NCBI GenBank assembly: GCA_041685755.1
Contig: JAWLFC010000004.1
Span: forward strand, 6,162 to 70,161
Length of the DNA: 64,000 bases
From: Sva-07 sp041685755
GTDB taxonomy: Bacteria > Actinomycetota > Acidimicrobiia > Acidimicrobiales > Ilumatobacteraceae
Direction of reading: 5' to 3'
Under the pieces are notes generated by a model. It was given only the letters and a program-made list of their open reading frames with translations. It had not been told where the DNA came from and searched no databases. How positions within the stretch are numbered: position 1 is the stretch's first letter; each line of letters opens with the position of its first letter. The translations under genes and the position numbers were made by a program. Positions 36,826 through 46,571 of the stretch are shown piece after piece.

Positions 36826-39548
36826 GCGTCCGGCCCCGTGTCGGTGCCGAGACGGCTCGCCAGTGCATCGAGTTGCTCGTCGGCGAGCGTCGCCAACCGA
36901 ACGAGGTCGCCGCTCGGCAGCCGACGACACCGGTCACCGCTCGCGACCAGCACCGCGGCCCCGTCGATGTCGGCGAGGGGTCCGAGATCGTCGATCGATC
37001 GGCCGACGGCGACCACGGTCAGGTCGCCGGGTGCGGTCAGCGCGGAGTCGAGCGGGGAAGCGAGGCCGACGGTCTCGGCGCGTCGCCGGAGTTCACCCAC
37101 GTCGTCGATCACGACCACGCGTGGGATGCCGTCGCTCGTCCCGAGCCGGTCGAGCAATGCGACGACGCCGGCATCGTCGCGGTCCAGAACGGCCTCGCAC
37201 GGCGATGACGCGCCGGCGGCGGCTCGGCGGGCAGCGTCGCCGTCGACGAGAACGAACGCGACATCGGCGTCGCCGAACCGCTCGACGAGGCCGACCAGGA
37301 CGGTGGTGACGAGGTGGTCGACGTCGGAGCCGGCGGGCCCGACGGCGAGGAGGTGACCGTGACCCGGTGCCCACCACAGGGGCCGGTGATCGTCGGTCGG
37401 ATCGTCGACGATGCCGATCGGGATCGCATCGCCCGGATGGTCGGCCGACAACGCGTCGGCGTCGACGGTCACCGCAAGGCTCGGCACCGCGAGGACCGGG
37501 GGACGAGCGGGGTCGTTCTGTGTGGGAATCGTCGCCACGATCCGCCGACATGCGGCGGAGAACTCCTCCGGCCGACCTGCCGCTCGCCGGGCGACGCGAC
37601 GTTCCAACGCCGTGAGGGCCCGCCCGTACACCGCCGGTTGCAGCACGAGACCGTCGTCGATCTCGTCGTCGTCGAGATCGACGACCGGACCACCTCCGTC
37701 GAGCCGGGCGCGTCGTCGCCCGTCGACACGGCCCACGCTGATCGTCGGAAGCTCCCCGCCGTCGATGGTCGTCGCGGCGTCGATGGCCAGCACGATGACC
37801 CGGTCGGCATCGCCGAGCTCGGTGACCAGACGAGTGCCCAGGGCGTCGGAGAGGTCGACCAGCACGAGCACGCAGTCGGGACGGTCGACGCCGTCGAGGT
37901 GACGTTGCAGTCGTGCCAGCAGGCGTTCGGGGTCGACGGTCGACGGATCGAGCGAGTGGGGCGAGACGTGCGGGAGGCCGTCGAGCCCGGCGGTCCAGGG
38001 TGAACCGGTGAGGTCGAGCAACCAGCAACTCTCCGGCGAGCGGGTCGAGCACAGCCGCAGCCCGACCGCCGCCGCTGTCCGCGCGGTGTCGTACGGTGCC
38101 CCGCACAGGCGGGCGCCACCCGACGCGAGGAGGAACTCGATCAGTGGCTCGCCGCTGTCCCGGAGCACGAACTCCTCGAGGCTGCAGCGCGGCGGGGTCG
38201 TCGTCGGGGGAGATGGTGGGAGTTCGTGGTCGGCGAGCGGCGCCAGTGCCCGTGCGACGTCGGCAGCGACGTCGGCTTCGACGAGCGCGGCAACGAACCG
38301 CTGTCCGTCCCGACGTGTCGTCGGCGAGGAGAGCTGCCATCGGCCGTCTGCCGTCTCCTCGAGCAGCAGTGACGTCGTCGCCGGCGCGCGGCGCGCGCTG
38401 TCGCACGTCGTGAGCACGCGTAGATGGTCCGGCGGAGCCGCGACGAGCGGGTGCAGTGGTGCGCCTCGTTGCTGCCAGAGCCCCGGATCGTCGACGACGA
38501 GCAGCGTCACGTGGTCGGATGACCAGGTCATCCCCTCGGGCGGTGTGCGGTCGGCGCAGCGCCGGGCCCAGTCGGCGATCGAGTCGGGGTCGTCGAACAT
38601 GCTCGGTCGGCCGGCGACACGAACGTGGGGGAGCCACTTGGCCCAGTCCCAGCCGGCGAGCCGGTCGGGCGTCGTCGCGATCACGACGTCGAGATCGGCG
38701 GGGCCGTGCACCGTCGTCGCCTCGACGATCATCGTACGGACGAGCGCTCCATGGTCCGACCCTGCGATCGTCACCACTCGGTGCGTGTTCAGCTCGACCG
38801 TGACGGGGCGGTCGGGTGGGTCGCCGGTGACCGCGACACCGACGCAGAGCGACAGGGCATCGGGCTGAGCGGGCCGCCGCTCCCAGAGCGACGGGAGGGC
38901 TCCCGCCGCCTCCCGCACGGCCTCGACGACCGGTTGGCGCGGCGCCGCGGGATGCCGCGGTGGCCGGACGAACAGCACGGTTCCGAACGTGGCCGGCGGG
39001 CCGAGTCGGCGCGACTGCGGTGGGCGCCGGTCGATCGTGAACGCCCGTCGCCCGACGATCACGACCTGCCCGTCGGGCCAGTTCGTGCTCGACTGCACGA
39101 CCGTCCCGCCGAGGGTCACCTCGTCGCCGCCCTTGGTTTCGACCGAGATGTCGCCGTCGGCGTCGACGACGAGCTCGATGGCCGCGTCCAGCACGGGGGC
39201 GGCGTCGAGCTCATCGGCGTTCGACCGCCGCCCGGGTCCGATTCGGTACCGCCCGGGGACCAGTGGACGGGAGCGGCCGGCTCCGGGCCCGGCGATCTGC
39301 GCGAGGGTGGCCGTCGCGACGGATGCCGGCTCGAGAGCGACGGCGTTGCTGTCGATGACCGTGCCCCACAGGAGCCCGCTGTCGGTGAGCGCGGTGTCGG
39401 CGTCGACGGCGTGGCCGTCGACGCCCACGACCCGGGGGACGGACTGGCCCGTCGCCTCGTCGACCAGGTCGCGCAAGGTGGTCGTCGGTGGGCACCGGGC
39501 GATCCGCACGTCCGCGTCGCCGTGCGGCGTTCGGAGCGAGACGTCCAC
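36822..39548 (-). CDS. EccC/EssC-like FtsK-family protein with degenerate P-loops
   Basis: A 908-residue protein. Residues 1-80 look ubiquitin/YukD-like (LRDLVDEATGQSVPRVVGVDG) and about 95-185 FHA-like (VPGRYRIGPGRRSNAD; VIVGRRAFTIDR), as at the N-terminus of EssC. Three FtsK/SpoIIIE-like modules follow. Module 1 keeps the EccC feature WDWAKWLPHVR and a Walker B-like LLVVDDPG, and module 3 keeps VVVIDDVGELR. However, the three P-loop positions read AGSDHGAL (about 263), CGAPYDTAR (about 484) and GPAGSDVDHL (about 740), all without the catalytic Lys-Ser/Thr. It is probably a scaffold rather than a motor. No WXG100 gene is nearby. The GTG start has TAGTGT 6 nt upstream. Confidence 0.72.
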   Translation of the reverse strand: MDVSLRTPHGDADVRIARCPPTTTLRDLVDEATGQSVPRVVGVDGHAVDADTALTDSGLLWGTVIDSNAVALEPASVATATLAQIAGPGAGRSRPLVPGRYRIGPGRRSNADELDAAPVLDAAIELVVDADGDISVETKGGDEVTLGGTVVQSSTNWPDGQVVIVGRRAFTIDRRPPQSRRLGPPATFGTVLFVRPPRHPAAPRQPVVEAVREAAGALPSLWERRPAQPDALSLCVGVAVTGDPPDRPVTVELNTHRVVTIAGSDHGALVRTMIVEATTVHGPADLDVVIATTPDRLAGWDWAKWLPHVRVAGRPSMFDDPDSIADWARRCADRTPPEGMTWSSDHVTLLVVDDPGLWQQRGAPLHPLVAAPPDHLRVLTTCDSARRAPATTSLLLEETADGRWQLSSPTTRRDGQRFVAALVEADVAADVARALAPLADHELPPSPPTTTPPRCSLEEFVLRDSGEPLIEFLLASGGARLCGAPYDTARTAAAVGLRLCSTRSPESCWLLDLTGSPWTAGLDGLPHVSPHSLDPSTVDPERLLARLQRHLDGVDRPDCVLVLVDLSDALGTRLVTELGDADRVIVLAIDAATTIDGGELPTISVGRVDGRRRARLDGGGPVVDLDDDEIDDGLVLQPAVYGRALTALERRVARRAAGRPEEFSAACRRIVATIPTQNDPARPPVLAVPSLAVTVDADALSADHPGDAIPIGIVDDPTDDHRPLWWAPGHGHLLAVGPAGSDVDHLVTTVLVGLVERFGDADVAFVLVDGDAARRAAAGASSPCEAVLDRDDAGVVALLDRLGTSDGIPRVVVIDDVGELRRRAETVGLASPLDSALTAPGDLTVVAVGRSIDDLGPLADIDGAAVLVASGDRCRRLPSGDLVRLATLADEQLDALASRLGTDTGPDA

Positions 39549-39554
39549 GACGGC

Positions 39555-39560
39555 ACACTA
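39555..39560 (-). promoter_or_regulatory. Leaderless-type -10 element (TAGTGT) before the EccC-like gene
   Basis: TAGTGT on the - strand is exactly 6 nt from the GTG start at 39548. It lies in the 133-nt divergent region shared with the giant surface protein gene; a TTGACG (39587-39592) on the + strand is a possible -35 for the latter. Confidence 0.55.
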
Positions 39561-39681
39561 CGGCGGGCGTCAGCCGAGCGTCCGTCTTGACGGAATCCGG
39601 AAGAACCGCTCAAGGTCGACCCGAGTGGTGTCGATGAAGGACTCGTGAGGTTCCGCCGCTCGCTCGACTGTTGAGGTTCTC

Positions 39682-42600
39682 GTGACACCGTCCACCGTCA
39701 CCTGGCGCCAGACCGTCGCGGCTGTCGCCGCGACGGTGATCGCGCTGTTCGCCGTGATCGTGGTCGTACGCGCCGATGGCCTGCCCGCCGTCGATGCTGC
39801 GTCAGCTCGGGCCACCAACTGGTTCGTGCACCAACCGTCGGGGCGTGTCGTGCTGGTCGACGGCTACGGCGGGCGAGCGCTCGCCAGTCTCGACACCGGA
39901 GTGCCGGGGGAGCAACTGCGCATCGCCGAAGGTCGCCCCGGCGCCTACCTCCTCAACGACTCGACGGCCGAGGCGCGACCGATCGACTCGGCCGAACTGC
40001 GGATCGGTACCGCGTTCGGGCTCACGGCTCTCGGCTCGGGGCGGGCGATCGCCGGGGTGGGCCAGGCAGGCTTGGTCGTGGTCGATCCGGCCGGGAACGA
40101 AGCCAACGTCGTGCCGGCCGACGGCGAGCCCGTTGGGTTCGCCGTCGAGGCCGACGACCGCTCGCTCGTGGCTCCCGACGGTTCGATCTGGTCGCTCGTC
40201 GACGGTGATCTCCGGCGCGCGACGTCGACGGCGACCGAGACGACCCGACTCGGTGTGACCGGCGGCGCCCTGTCGATGGTCGGCAACCGCCCGCTCGTGC
40301 TCGATGCGGCGAACCGGCGGGTACGCCTGGGCGACGGAAGCTGGCAGTCGCTGCCGACCGATGCCGACCCGAGCGAGATCCTCGTCCAGGTTCGGGGTCC
40401 CTCGGCCGAGTGCGGTTGGGTCGGTGCGAACGACGACCTGTGGTGTGTGTCGGAGACGGCGATCAGCGAGTCGGTGACGATCGACGGACTCGATCTCGGT
40501 GGTTCCGACGTCCTGGCCATCGCCGGCGACGCCGCGGCAGCGGTGCGCCGCGGACCGAGTGCGATCGTTCGCTTCGACTGGCGCCGGGGGGTCCTCCTCG
40601 ACGAGTCCCGGGCAACGATCGCCGACGACGCCGCGCTGTCGGTGTCGGCGACGGTCGACCTGGTCTGGGTCGACGACGTCGCCGGCGACTTCGTCTGGGG
40701 CGTCACCCCCTGGGGCATCCGGGCGATCGACAAGAATGCCCAGGGCATCCTCGTGCTGGGCGATGACGGCGACGTCGTCGAGGAGGGCGAGACCGCCGGT
40801 GGCGGCGGCGGAACCGACAGGAACGCCGCCAGCGAGCCGGAACGACGCGAGCCCGACAACAACGGGATCGACGACCCGCCCGTTGCCGTCGACGACTTCG
40901 TCACCGCCCGTTCCGGGGCCTCGGTCCAGGTCCAGGTGACGGCGAACGACTACGACCCCGACGGTGAGGCGATCGCCGTGTCGTCGGTCGAGGCCCCCGG
41001 TCACGGCTCCGTCGACATCGGCACCGCGTCGACCGTCGTCTACACGCCGGAGTCGGGACACGTCGGTGTCGACACGTTCGACTACACGATCGTCGACGGC
41101 AACGGCACGACGGCGAGCGCGACGGTCGTGATCGAGCTGCTCCCGGCCGGATCGACGAACGAGCCACCGGTCGGCGCCGCCGATGCCGTCGAGACCGGTG
41201 CCGGTGTCCCGGTGATCATCGACGTGCTGCGCAACGACGTCGATCCCGAACGCGACTCTCTCCGATTGGGTGGCTTCTCGCCGCCCGCCGGCGCCGGGGG
41301 CGCGAGCATCGGCGAGGTGACCGAGACCGAGGGCCCCTCCGGGCTGCCGGCACTGCGGTTCGCTCCGGCCGACGGCTTCGAGGGCACCGCCGTGTTCACC
41401 TACCGCCCGGTGGACTCGCGGGGTGCGGTCGGCGACGACGTCGAGGTGCGCGTCGAGGTGGCCCGTGCGGGCAACCTGAACCGGCCTCCCGTGGTCCAGC
41501 CGGACGCGGTGCGTGTTCGGCGCAACGTCGAGACACCGGTGGCGGTCCTGGTCAACGACTTCGACCCCGACGGCGATCCGATGACGCTCGACGTCGTCGA
41601 ACCCCTCCCGGTCGGCCTCGAGGTCGCCGTCGAGGGCGAGCAGCTGGAGATCGTCGCACGGGCGGGAGCTGCTTCGCTGGTTCCGTTCGAGTACGAGGTC
41701 GACGACGGCAACGGCGCCACGACGCGCGGCGCCGTCCTCGTCGTGGTGGCCGACGAGATCGAACCGAACCGGCCCCCGGTCGTGTCGCCCGACACCGACA
41801 AGGTCGTCGTCGGCAGATCGGTCGTGGTCGACGTACTCGCGAACGACGTCGACCCCGACGGAGATCCGCTCACGGTCGTGTCGGTCACCCAGCCCGATGA
41901 CGGCAGCGGACAGGCGGTCGTCTTCAGCAGCAGCGAGGTCCAGTTCACGCCGTCTCCGCTGTCGGACGACGACGATCAGGAGAGTGCGCGGTTCACCTAC
42001 ACGGTCACCGACGGCAACGGTCACGAGGTCGTCGGCGACGTCACGGTCACCGTGCTGCCCGAACCACTGCCGGAGCCACCGTTCGCCCGCGACGACTCGA
42101 CGTTCACCTTCGTCGACGTGCCGGTGACCATCGACGTGCTGCGCAACGACGGCGACCCGTCCGGAGGTCGACCCACGATCGTCGGTCGGCCCGGCTGCCC
42201 ATCGGGAGGTCAGGCGACCGTGACTGCCGACAGCCAGGTCCGCTACGACCCGCCGGCCGGTCGGTCGGGAGCGTTCCGCTGCAGCTACGAGGTCACGAAC
42301 GAGCAGGGCCTGCGGGCGTCGGCATCGATCATCGTCTCGGTGCGCGAACCCCTCGTCACGAACCGTCCGCCCGTCACGGTGAACGACTCGCTCACGGTCG
42401 AGGTCGGCGAGACCGCCGCGATCGACGTCGTCGCCAACGACCGTGATCCCGACGGCAACTCCGCCGAACTGGAGTTGGTGTCGTCGACGGCGCCGACGCT
42501 CGGGACGGCGACCCGCAACGGCAACACGATCACGTTCGTCGCCGGCCGACGGGTCGGCCTCACCAACATCAGCTACCAGGTCGCCGACGCCGAGGGCGCC

Positions 42601-44376
42601 GTGTCGCTGGGGTTCCTCCGCGTCCGCATCACCGAGCGCGTCAACCGCCCGCCCATCGCCGTGGCCGACTCGCAGACGATCGTCGGGCCGGGCACGCCGA
42701 CGCAGTTCGCCGTGCTCGCCAACGACAGCGACCCCGACGAGACGCCTGGGGGGCTGTCGGTGGTGTCGGCCGCGCGGGTGAGCGGGGACGGCACGGTGTC
42801 GCTGTCGGGCTCGGTGGTCACCATCACGCCCGATCCCGATCTCGTCGGCGACGTCGTGGCCACCTACACCGTCGCCGACGGGGCCGGGCTGACCGCCACC
42901 GCGACCGTCACGCTGTCGGTCACCGAACCGCTGAACCGACCACCCGACGCCCGCGACGACGTCGCCGAGGTCGTCAACGGGGGCACGGTCACGGTGGCGG
43001 TCCTGTTCAACGACACCGATCCGGACGGTGACGTGCTGACGGTGTCGATCACGGATGCTCCCGACACCGACCTCGGCTCGGTGTCGCTCGACGCCGACCG
43101 CATCACGTTCGTCGCCACCCCCGGCGCGTCGGGAACGGCCTCGATCGGCTACCAGGTCAGCGACGGCGAGCTCACCGACACCGCCGTGTTGCGAATCGAG
43201 GTGCGGCCGTGCGCGGCCTCGACACCGGTTGCCGCCGACGCCTTCCTGCGGACCGGGTATCAGCAACCGATCGCCGTCGACCTGGCGTCCTACGGCTCGG
43301 GTGGCACGATCGTCGACGTCGTCGGCCCGCCGAGCTACGTGAACGGTGTGTACACCCCGCCGGCGGGCGAGAACGGCAACGTGGCGATCACCTACGCCGT
43401 GGTGAACAGCTGTCGTCTCCGGGCGACGGGCCGGATCACGATCGACGTCAATCAGGCGCCGGTGGCCCAGCCGAAGTCGCTCGAGGTGTTCCGCGGTGAC
43501 ACCGTCGTCGTGCCCGTCACCGATCTCGCGACCGACACCGAGGTGCTCACGATCACCTCGAGCAGCGGCGCCCCGGACTGGGTGACCACGGAGGCCTCGC
43601 GTCTCGTCGTGGCGCCACCGGTCACCGCGGAGCCGGGCGAGTTCTCGTGGACGTCCACGGTGCTCGACCCCGGCGGGCTGTCGACCACGGTGCAGGTCAG
43701 CGCCACGGTTCGCAACCGCCTCCCGGTTGCCGTTGCCGACACGATCGACGCCACCGCCGGCGACCCGGTGACGGCAGCGCCCGTCGCCAACGACACCGAT
43801 GGCGACGGCCCTGCTGACGAACTGCGTATCGCCAGCATCTCGAGCAGCTCGATCGCGTTCGAGAACGGCGGGGCCGGCACCGTCTCCGTCGAGGCAGACG
43901 GTCGCACCGTCCGGGTCGAACCGGGCGACGGCACCGGCCAGGCCACGTTCAGCTACACCGTGCGGGACAGCGAGGGGGCGATCTCGCTGCCGGCGACCGT
44001 CACGGTGGTGGGGCCGAAGTTCAATCGGGCTCCCGAGGCCGACGACCAGACCGTCGAGGTGACGATCAGGGAGTCGCTGCCGGTGGAGCTCGCCGTCCGC
44101 GATGCCAACGACGATCCGTTGACCGTCGTCGACATCGTCGACCCGAGCAGGGTCGAGCGCTCCACGACGGGCACGACGATGCAGATCCTCGCCCGATCGC
44201 CGGGAACCCATGTGGTCACCTATCGGGTGACCGACGGCGAGCTGGTGTCGCGGGTCGCCACGTTGACCGTCGTGGCGCTGGCACCCCCACCAACCACCAC
44301 GACCACCACGACCACCACCACGACCACCACGACGACCACGACCACGACCACTGCGCCGACGACCACCGAGGACTGA
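39682..44376 (+). CDS. Giant anchored surface protein: beta-propeller plus cadherin-like repeats
   Basis: A 1564-residue exported protein. Residues 9-30 (TVAAVAATVIALFAVIVVVRA) form a signal anchor. Residues about 40-370 contain repeated short beta units (VVLVDGYGGRALASL; GLVVVDPAGNEANVV; IWSLVDGDLRRA) that suggest a beta-propeller. After an acidic Gly-rich linker, about 12 repeats of roughly 90-95 residues begin with N-R-P-P-V and contain V-x-x-N-D-x-D-P-D-G, the calcium-binding tandem-95/cadherin-like pattern (for example VLANDVDPDGDPLTVVSV). The end is Pro plus 20 consecutive Thr, then APTTTED, with no LPxTG. The start is GTG at 39682 with GAGG 5 nt upstream. It is divergent from the EccC-like gene and convergent with the transglutaminase-like gene. 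A role in surface adhesion or envelope assembly is inferred. Confidence 0.8.
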   Translation: MTPSTVTWRQTVAAVAATVIALFAVIVVVRADGLPAVDAASARATNWFVHQPSGRVVLVDGYGGRALASLDTGVPGEQLRIAEGRPGAYLLNDSTAEARPIDSAELRIGTAFGLTALGSGRAIAGVGQAGLVVVDPAGNEANVVPADGEPVGFAVEADDRSLVAPDGSIWSLVDGDLRRATSTATETTRLGVTGGALSMVGNRPLVLDAANRRVRLGDGSWQSLPTDADPSEILVQVRGPSAECGWVGANDDLWCVSETAISESVTIDGLDLGGSDVLAIAGDAAAAVRRGPSAIVRFDWRRGVLLDESRATIADDAALSVSATVDLVWVDDVAGDFVWGVTPWGIRAIDKNAQGILVLGDDGDVVEEGETAGGGGGTDRNAASEPERREPDNNGIDDPPVAVDDFVTARSGASVQVQVTANDYDPDGEAIAVSSVEAPGHGSVDIGTASTVVYTPESGHVGVDTFDYTIVDGNGTTASATVVIELLPAGSTNEPPVGAADAVETGAGVPVIIDVLRNDVDPERDSLRLGGFSPPAGAGGASIGEVTETEGPSGLPALRFAPADGFEGTAVFTYRPVDSRGAVGDDVEVRVEVARAGNLNRPPVVQPDAVRVRRNVETPVAVLVNDFDPDGDPMTLDVVEPLPVGLEVAVEGEQLEIVARAGAASLVPFEYEVDDGNGATTRGAVLVVVADEIEPNRPPVVSPDTDKVVVGRSVVVDVLANDVDPDGDPLTVVSVTQPDDGSGQAVVFSSSEVQFTPSPLSDDDDQESARFTYTVTDGNGHEVVGDVTVTVLPEPLPEPPFARDDSTFTFVDVPVTIDVLRNDGDPSGGRPTIVGRPGCPSGGQATVTADSQVRYDPPAGRSGAFRCSYEVTNEQGLRASASIIVSVREPLVTNRPPVTVNDSLTVEVGETAAIDVVANDRDPDGNSAELELVSSTAPTLGTATRNGNTITFVAGRRVGLTNISYQVADAEGAVSLGFLRVRITERVNRPPIAVADSQTIVGPGTPTQFAVLANDSDPDETPGGLSVVSAARVSGDGTVSLSGSVVTITPDPDLVGDVVATYTVADGAGLTATATVTLSVTEPLNRPPDARDDVAEVVNGGTVTVAVLFNDTDPDGDVLTVSITDAPDTDLGSVSLDADRITFVATPGASGTASIGYQVSDGELTDTAVLRIEVRPCAASTPVAADAFLRTGYQQPIAVDLASYGSGGTIVDVVGPPSYVNGVYTPPAGENGNVAITYAVVNSCRLRATGRITIDVNQAPVAQPKSLEVFRGDTVVVPVTDLATDTEVLTITSSSGAPDWVTTEASRLVVAPPVTAEPGEFSWTSTVLDPGGLSTTVQVSATVRNRLPVAVADTIDATAGDPVTAAPVANDTDGDGPADELRIASISSSSIAFENGGAGTVSVEADGRTVRVEPGDGTGQATFSYTVRDSEGAISLPATVTVVGPKFNRAPEADDQTVEVTIRESLPVELAVRDANDDPLTVVDIVDPSRVERSTTGTTMQILARSPGTHVVTYRVTDGELVSRVATLTVVALAPPPTTTTTTTTTTTTTTTTTTTTAPTTTED
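44293..44352 (+). repeat. ACC/ACG/ACT threonine-codon tract
   Basis: Twenty consecutive Thr codons, mostly ACC and ACG in varying order, encode residues 1538-1557 of the giant surface protein. The mix of codons makes it less slippage-prone than a pure microsatellite, but length variation between strains is plausible. Confidence 0.85.
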
Positions 44377-44402
44377 GTCCGCCGTCGAGCACGTTGCGGT
44401 GC

Positions 44403-46571
44403 TCAGACGTCGACCGGCGAGCGTGTCGCTCGGCGCAGTGAGCGAAGGCTCAGGTGCCATTGCCATCGCTGGCGACGGGTTCGCGGGGTGGCGATCGCCT
44501 GCTCCACGTCGCCCAGCCAGACGGCGGCATCCTCGGCGAGCAGGTCGACATGGCGAGGTGCTCCGTAGGTCGCGGCACTCGACATCGCGGACAACTGGTG
44601 CAGTTCGCGCCGGGCGTCGACGGCGATCGGCGTGCCGAGTTCGGCGATCTCGCCGTCGGTCGCCGAGGCCTCGATGTCGAGCCCGGCATCGACGAGCGCG
44701 TCGGTGGCGCTGGCCCACGCCCCACGGATCCGCTCGGTCGGTGCCGCCGCGGACAGCCGCCGCCGCCGTCGCCGGTACTTGAGCCCGACGATCACCGCGG
44801 CGGCGAACGCGAACGGGAGGACGAGCACACCGAGGCCGAGCGCCGCCCTGGACATCCACACGATCACCGTCGACAGCGCGCCCGTGTCCGCCTCGCCGGT
44901 CGTGTCGTCGGTCTCGGTGGGCTCGGTGTCGGCCTCGGGGGGTGGAGCGACCGGCGGCTGGGGTGCAGCCGGGGTCTGCACCTGTGGTTCGGGCGGAGGG
45001 GGCTCGATGTCGCTGGCCTCGTCCGGCGGCGCCGGATCGAGGGCCAACCACCGTCCGTCGGCGAGTTGCAGCTCGGGCCACACGGCAGCGTCGTCGGAGC
45101 GCAGGATGAGCGACTCGCCAGGACCCGGGGGGTCGGCTCGGAACCCGGTGGCGATGCGCGCCTCGACGCCCAGCGACCTGGCGAGCAGGACGAAGCCCGT
45201 TGCGAACTGTTCGGGCGTGCCGCGCTGGGTGTCGCGCAGGAAGCGCTCGATCAGTGCCAGCTGGAGACCGCCGCCCTGCACCTCGCTGTCGCGTACGAAC
45301 TCGTCGCGCATGGTGGCTTCGAGCTGGCTCATCTGTTCGAGGGGGGAGCCGTCACCGGCGAGGTTGCCGGCGAGCTCGCTGAATCCCGACGTCTCGTCGT
45401 CGACCAACCGCGTGGACAGGCCCACCTCGACGGCATCGCTGGTCGTCGGCGCCCGATTGGTGACGAGACGGACGGAGTCGCCCGGTTCGGGCGGCGAGTC
45501 GAGCCGTACGACCGTTCGCGCGTCGTCGGTCTGGATTCCGGCGTCGACCTCCACCGGAGCGCCGGGGAGTGGGACCAGGGTCAGATTGTCGTCGAGGAAA
45601 CTCACCTGGGCCTCCACCAGCGGGCCGGCGGCCACACCGAGTGTCGTCCCGATCGGTCGAAGGGTGAGATCCGGGGCCCAGCGTCGCCCGTCGTACTCGT
45701 CGAGCGCCGCGGTCCGCCACTCGCCGGGCAGCGGTGTACTCGAATCGGTGGGGTCGACGACGTGCAGATCGATCGGCGGATCGAGGTTGCGCAAGGCACG
45801 TGAGGCCTCGATCGGGTCGACCAGGGGGGCGGTCCGCGCCGGCGGGTCGTCGCGTCGAGGATCGGCACGCGCCGTCAACGTCATCGGTATGGCGACCGCG
45901 GTGACGACCACGACGGCGATCGCGAGCAGGGGGACGAGACGACGCTCTCCCCGCAGGAGCACGATGCGGTCGTGCAGGGTGCCCACGGGGCGCAGCGTGG
46001 CGAAGAGCACCGCGATCGCCGCCATCGTCGCCAACCACCACCAGTCGACGCCCCGGGGTGCGCTGAGCGCAACGGCCGCCAGGTAGGTCGCCAGCATCGG
46101 CACGAGGGGGAGCAGATGGAACCGTCGTCGCCGAGCCAGCTCGCCGGAGACGATCGTCGCGGTGGCGATCGCTGCGGCGACGGTTCCCACCAGGTCGGGT
46201 CGCAGCGGGCTCGGCCACTCCGTCGACAACAGCCCCTGCGGGCCCGAGGTGACGGCATCGACGACGTCACTCGTGCCGCCGCCTTCGACGAGTACGGCGG
46301 TGATGATCGCCACGGCGAGCCCGGCGACCGCTCCTGTCGCTCGGGACATCGCCGATCGTTCGATCAGGGCCAGCGCCGCGAGGGAGGGTGGCACTGCGGC
46401 GAGGACGAGCACCCATCGGAACTCGTCGAAGATGTTGCCGGCGCCGGCCCCGACGACGGCGAAGCCGATCAGCAGCACGACGATGCGTGCTCTGCTCAGG
46501 GCCGTGTCGGGTGGGTCGGGTGGGTCGACATCCTCGGAGGTCGACGGCCCGGCGAGGAGGGTGTCGGTCAC
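44403..46571 (-). CDS. TgpA-like membrane transglutaminase-fold protein, catalytic residues lost
   Basis: A 722-residue membrane protein. Several transmembrane helices lie within residues 28-230, followed by an extracytoplasmic region with a transglutaminase-like core at about 425-515. A Pro-rich acidic linker leads to one more helix (VLVLPFAFAAAVIVGL) and a basic cytoplasmic tail. The core aligns with TgpA, but the Cys position reads GTPEQFATGF (C replaced by P, about residue 452) and the His position reads DAAVWPEL instead of DAHAWPE (about 496). Only the Asp survives (LALDPAP). It is therefore probably not an active transglutaminase or protease. The GTG start overlaps the DUF58 stop (GTGA). 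moxR-DUF58-tgpA is a widespread actinobacterial gene trio. Confidence 0.82.
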   Translation of the reverse strand: MTDTLLAGPSTSEDVDPPDPPDTALSRARIVVLLIGFAVVGAGAGNIFDEFRWVLVLAAVPPSLAALALIERSAMSRATGAVAGLAVAIITAVLVEGGGTSDVVDAVTSGPQGLLSTEWPSPLRPDLVGTVAAAIATATIVSGELARRRRFHLLPLVPMLATYLAAVALSAPRGVDWWWLATMAAIAVLFATLRPVGTLHDRIVLLRGERRLVPLLAIAVVVVTAVAIPMTLTARADPRRDDPPARTAPLVDPIEASRALRNLDPPIDLHVVDPTDSSTPLPGEWRTAALDEYDGRRWAPDLTLRPIGTTLGVAAGPLVEAQVSFLDDNLTLVPLPGAPVEVDAGIQTDDARTVVRLDSPPEPGDSVRLVTNRAPTTSDAVEVGLSTRLVDDETSGFSELAGNLAGDGSPLEQMSQLEATMRDEFVRDSEVQGGGLQLALIERFLRDTQRGTPEQFATGFVLLARSLGVEARIATGFRADPPGPGESLILRSDDAAVWPELQLADGRWLALDPAPPDEASDIEPPPPEPQVQTPAAPQPPVAPPPEADTEPTETDDTTGEADTGALSTVIVWMSRAALGLGVLVLPFAFAAAVIVGLKYRRRRRRLSAAAPTERIRGAWASATDALVDAGLDIEASATDGEIAELGTPIAVDARRELHQLSAMSSAATYGAPRHVDLLAEDAAVWLGDVEQAIATPRTRRQRWQWHLSLRSLRRATRSPVDV

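Noticed and set aside
35833..39548. Complete type VII secretion (ESX) locus
   Set aside because: Only an EccC-like protein and an actin-like partner are present; no WXG100, EccB, EccD, EccE or mycosin gene is visible, and the P-loops are degenerate.
44293..44352. Phase-variable simple repeat
   Set aside because: The Thr codons mix ACC, ACG and ACT irregularly, so slippage would be weak; kept only as a coding repeat.
39802..45081. 1759-residue open frame on the - strand opposite the giant surface protein
   Set aside because: Low-complexity Arg/Asp/Gly/Val-rich frame caused by codon bias; the + strand frame has an anchor, regular repeats and a sensible end.
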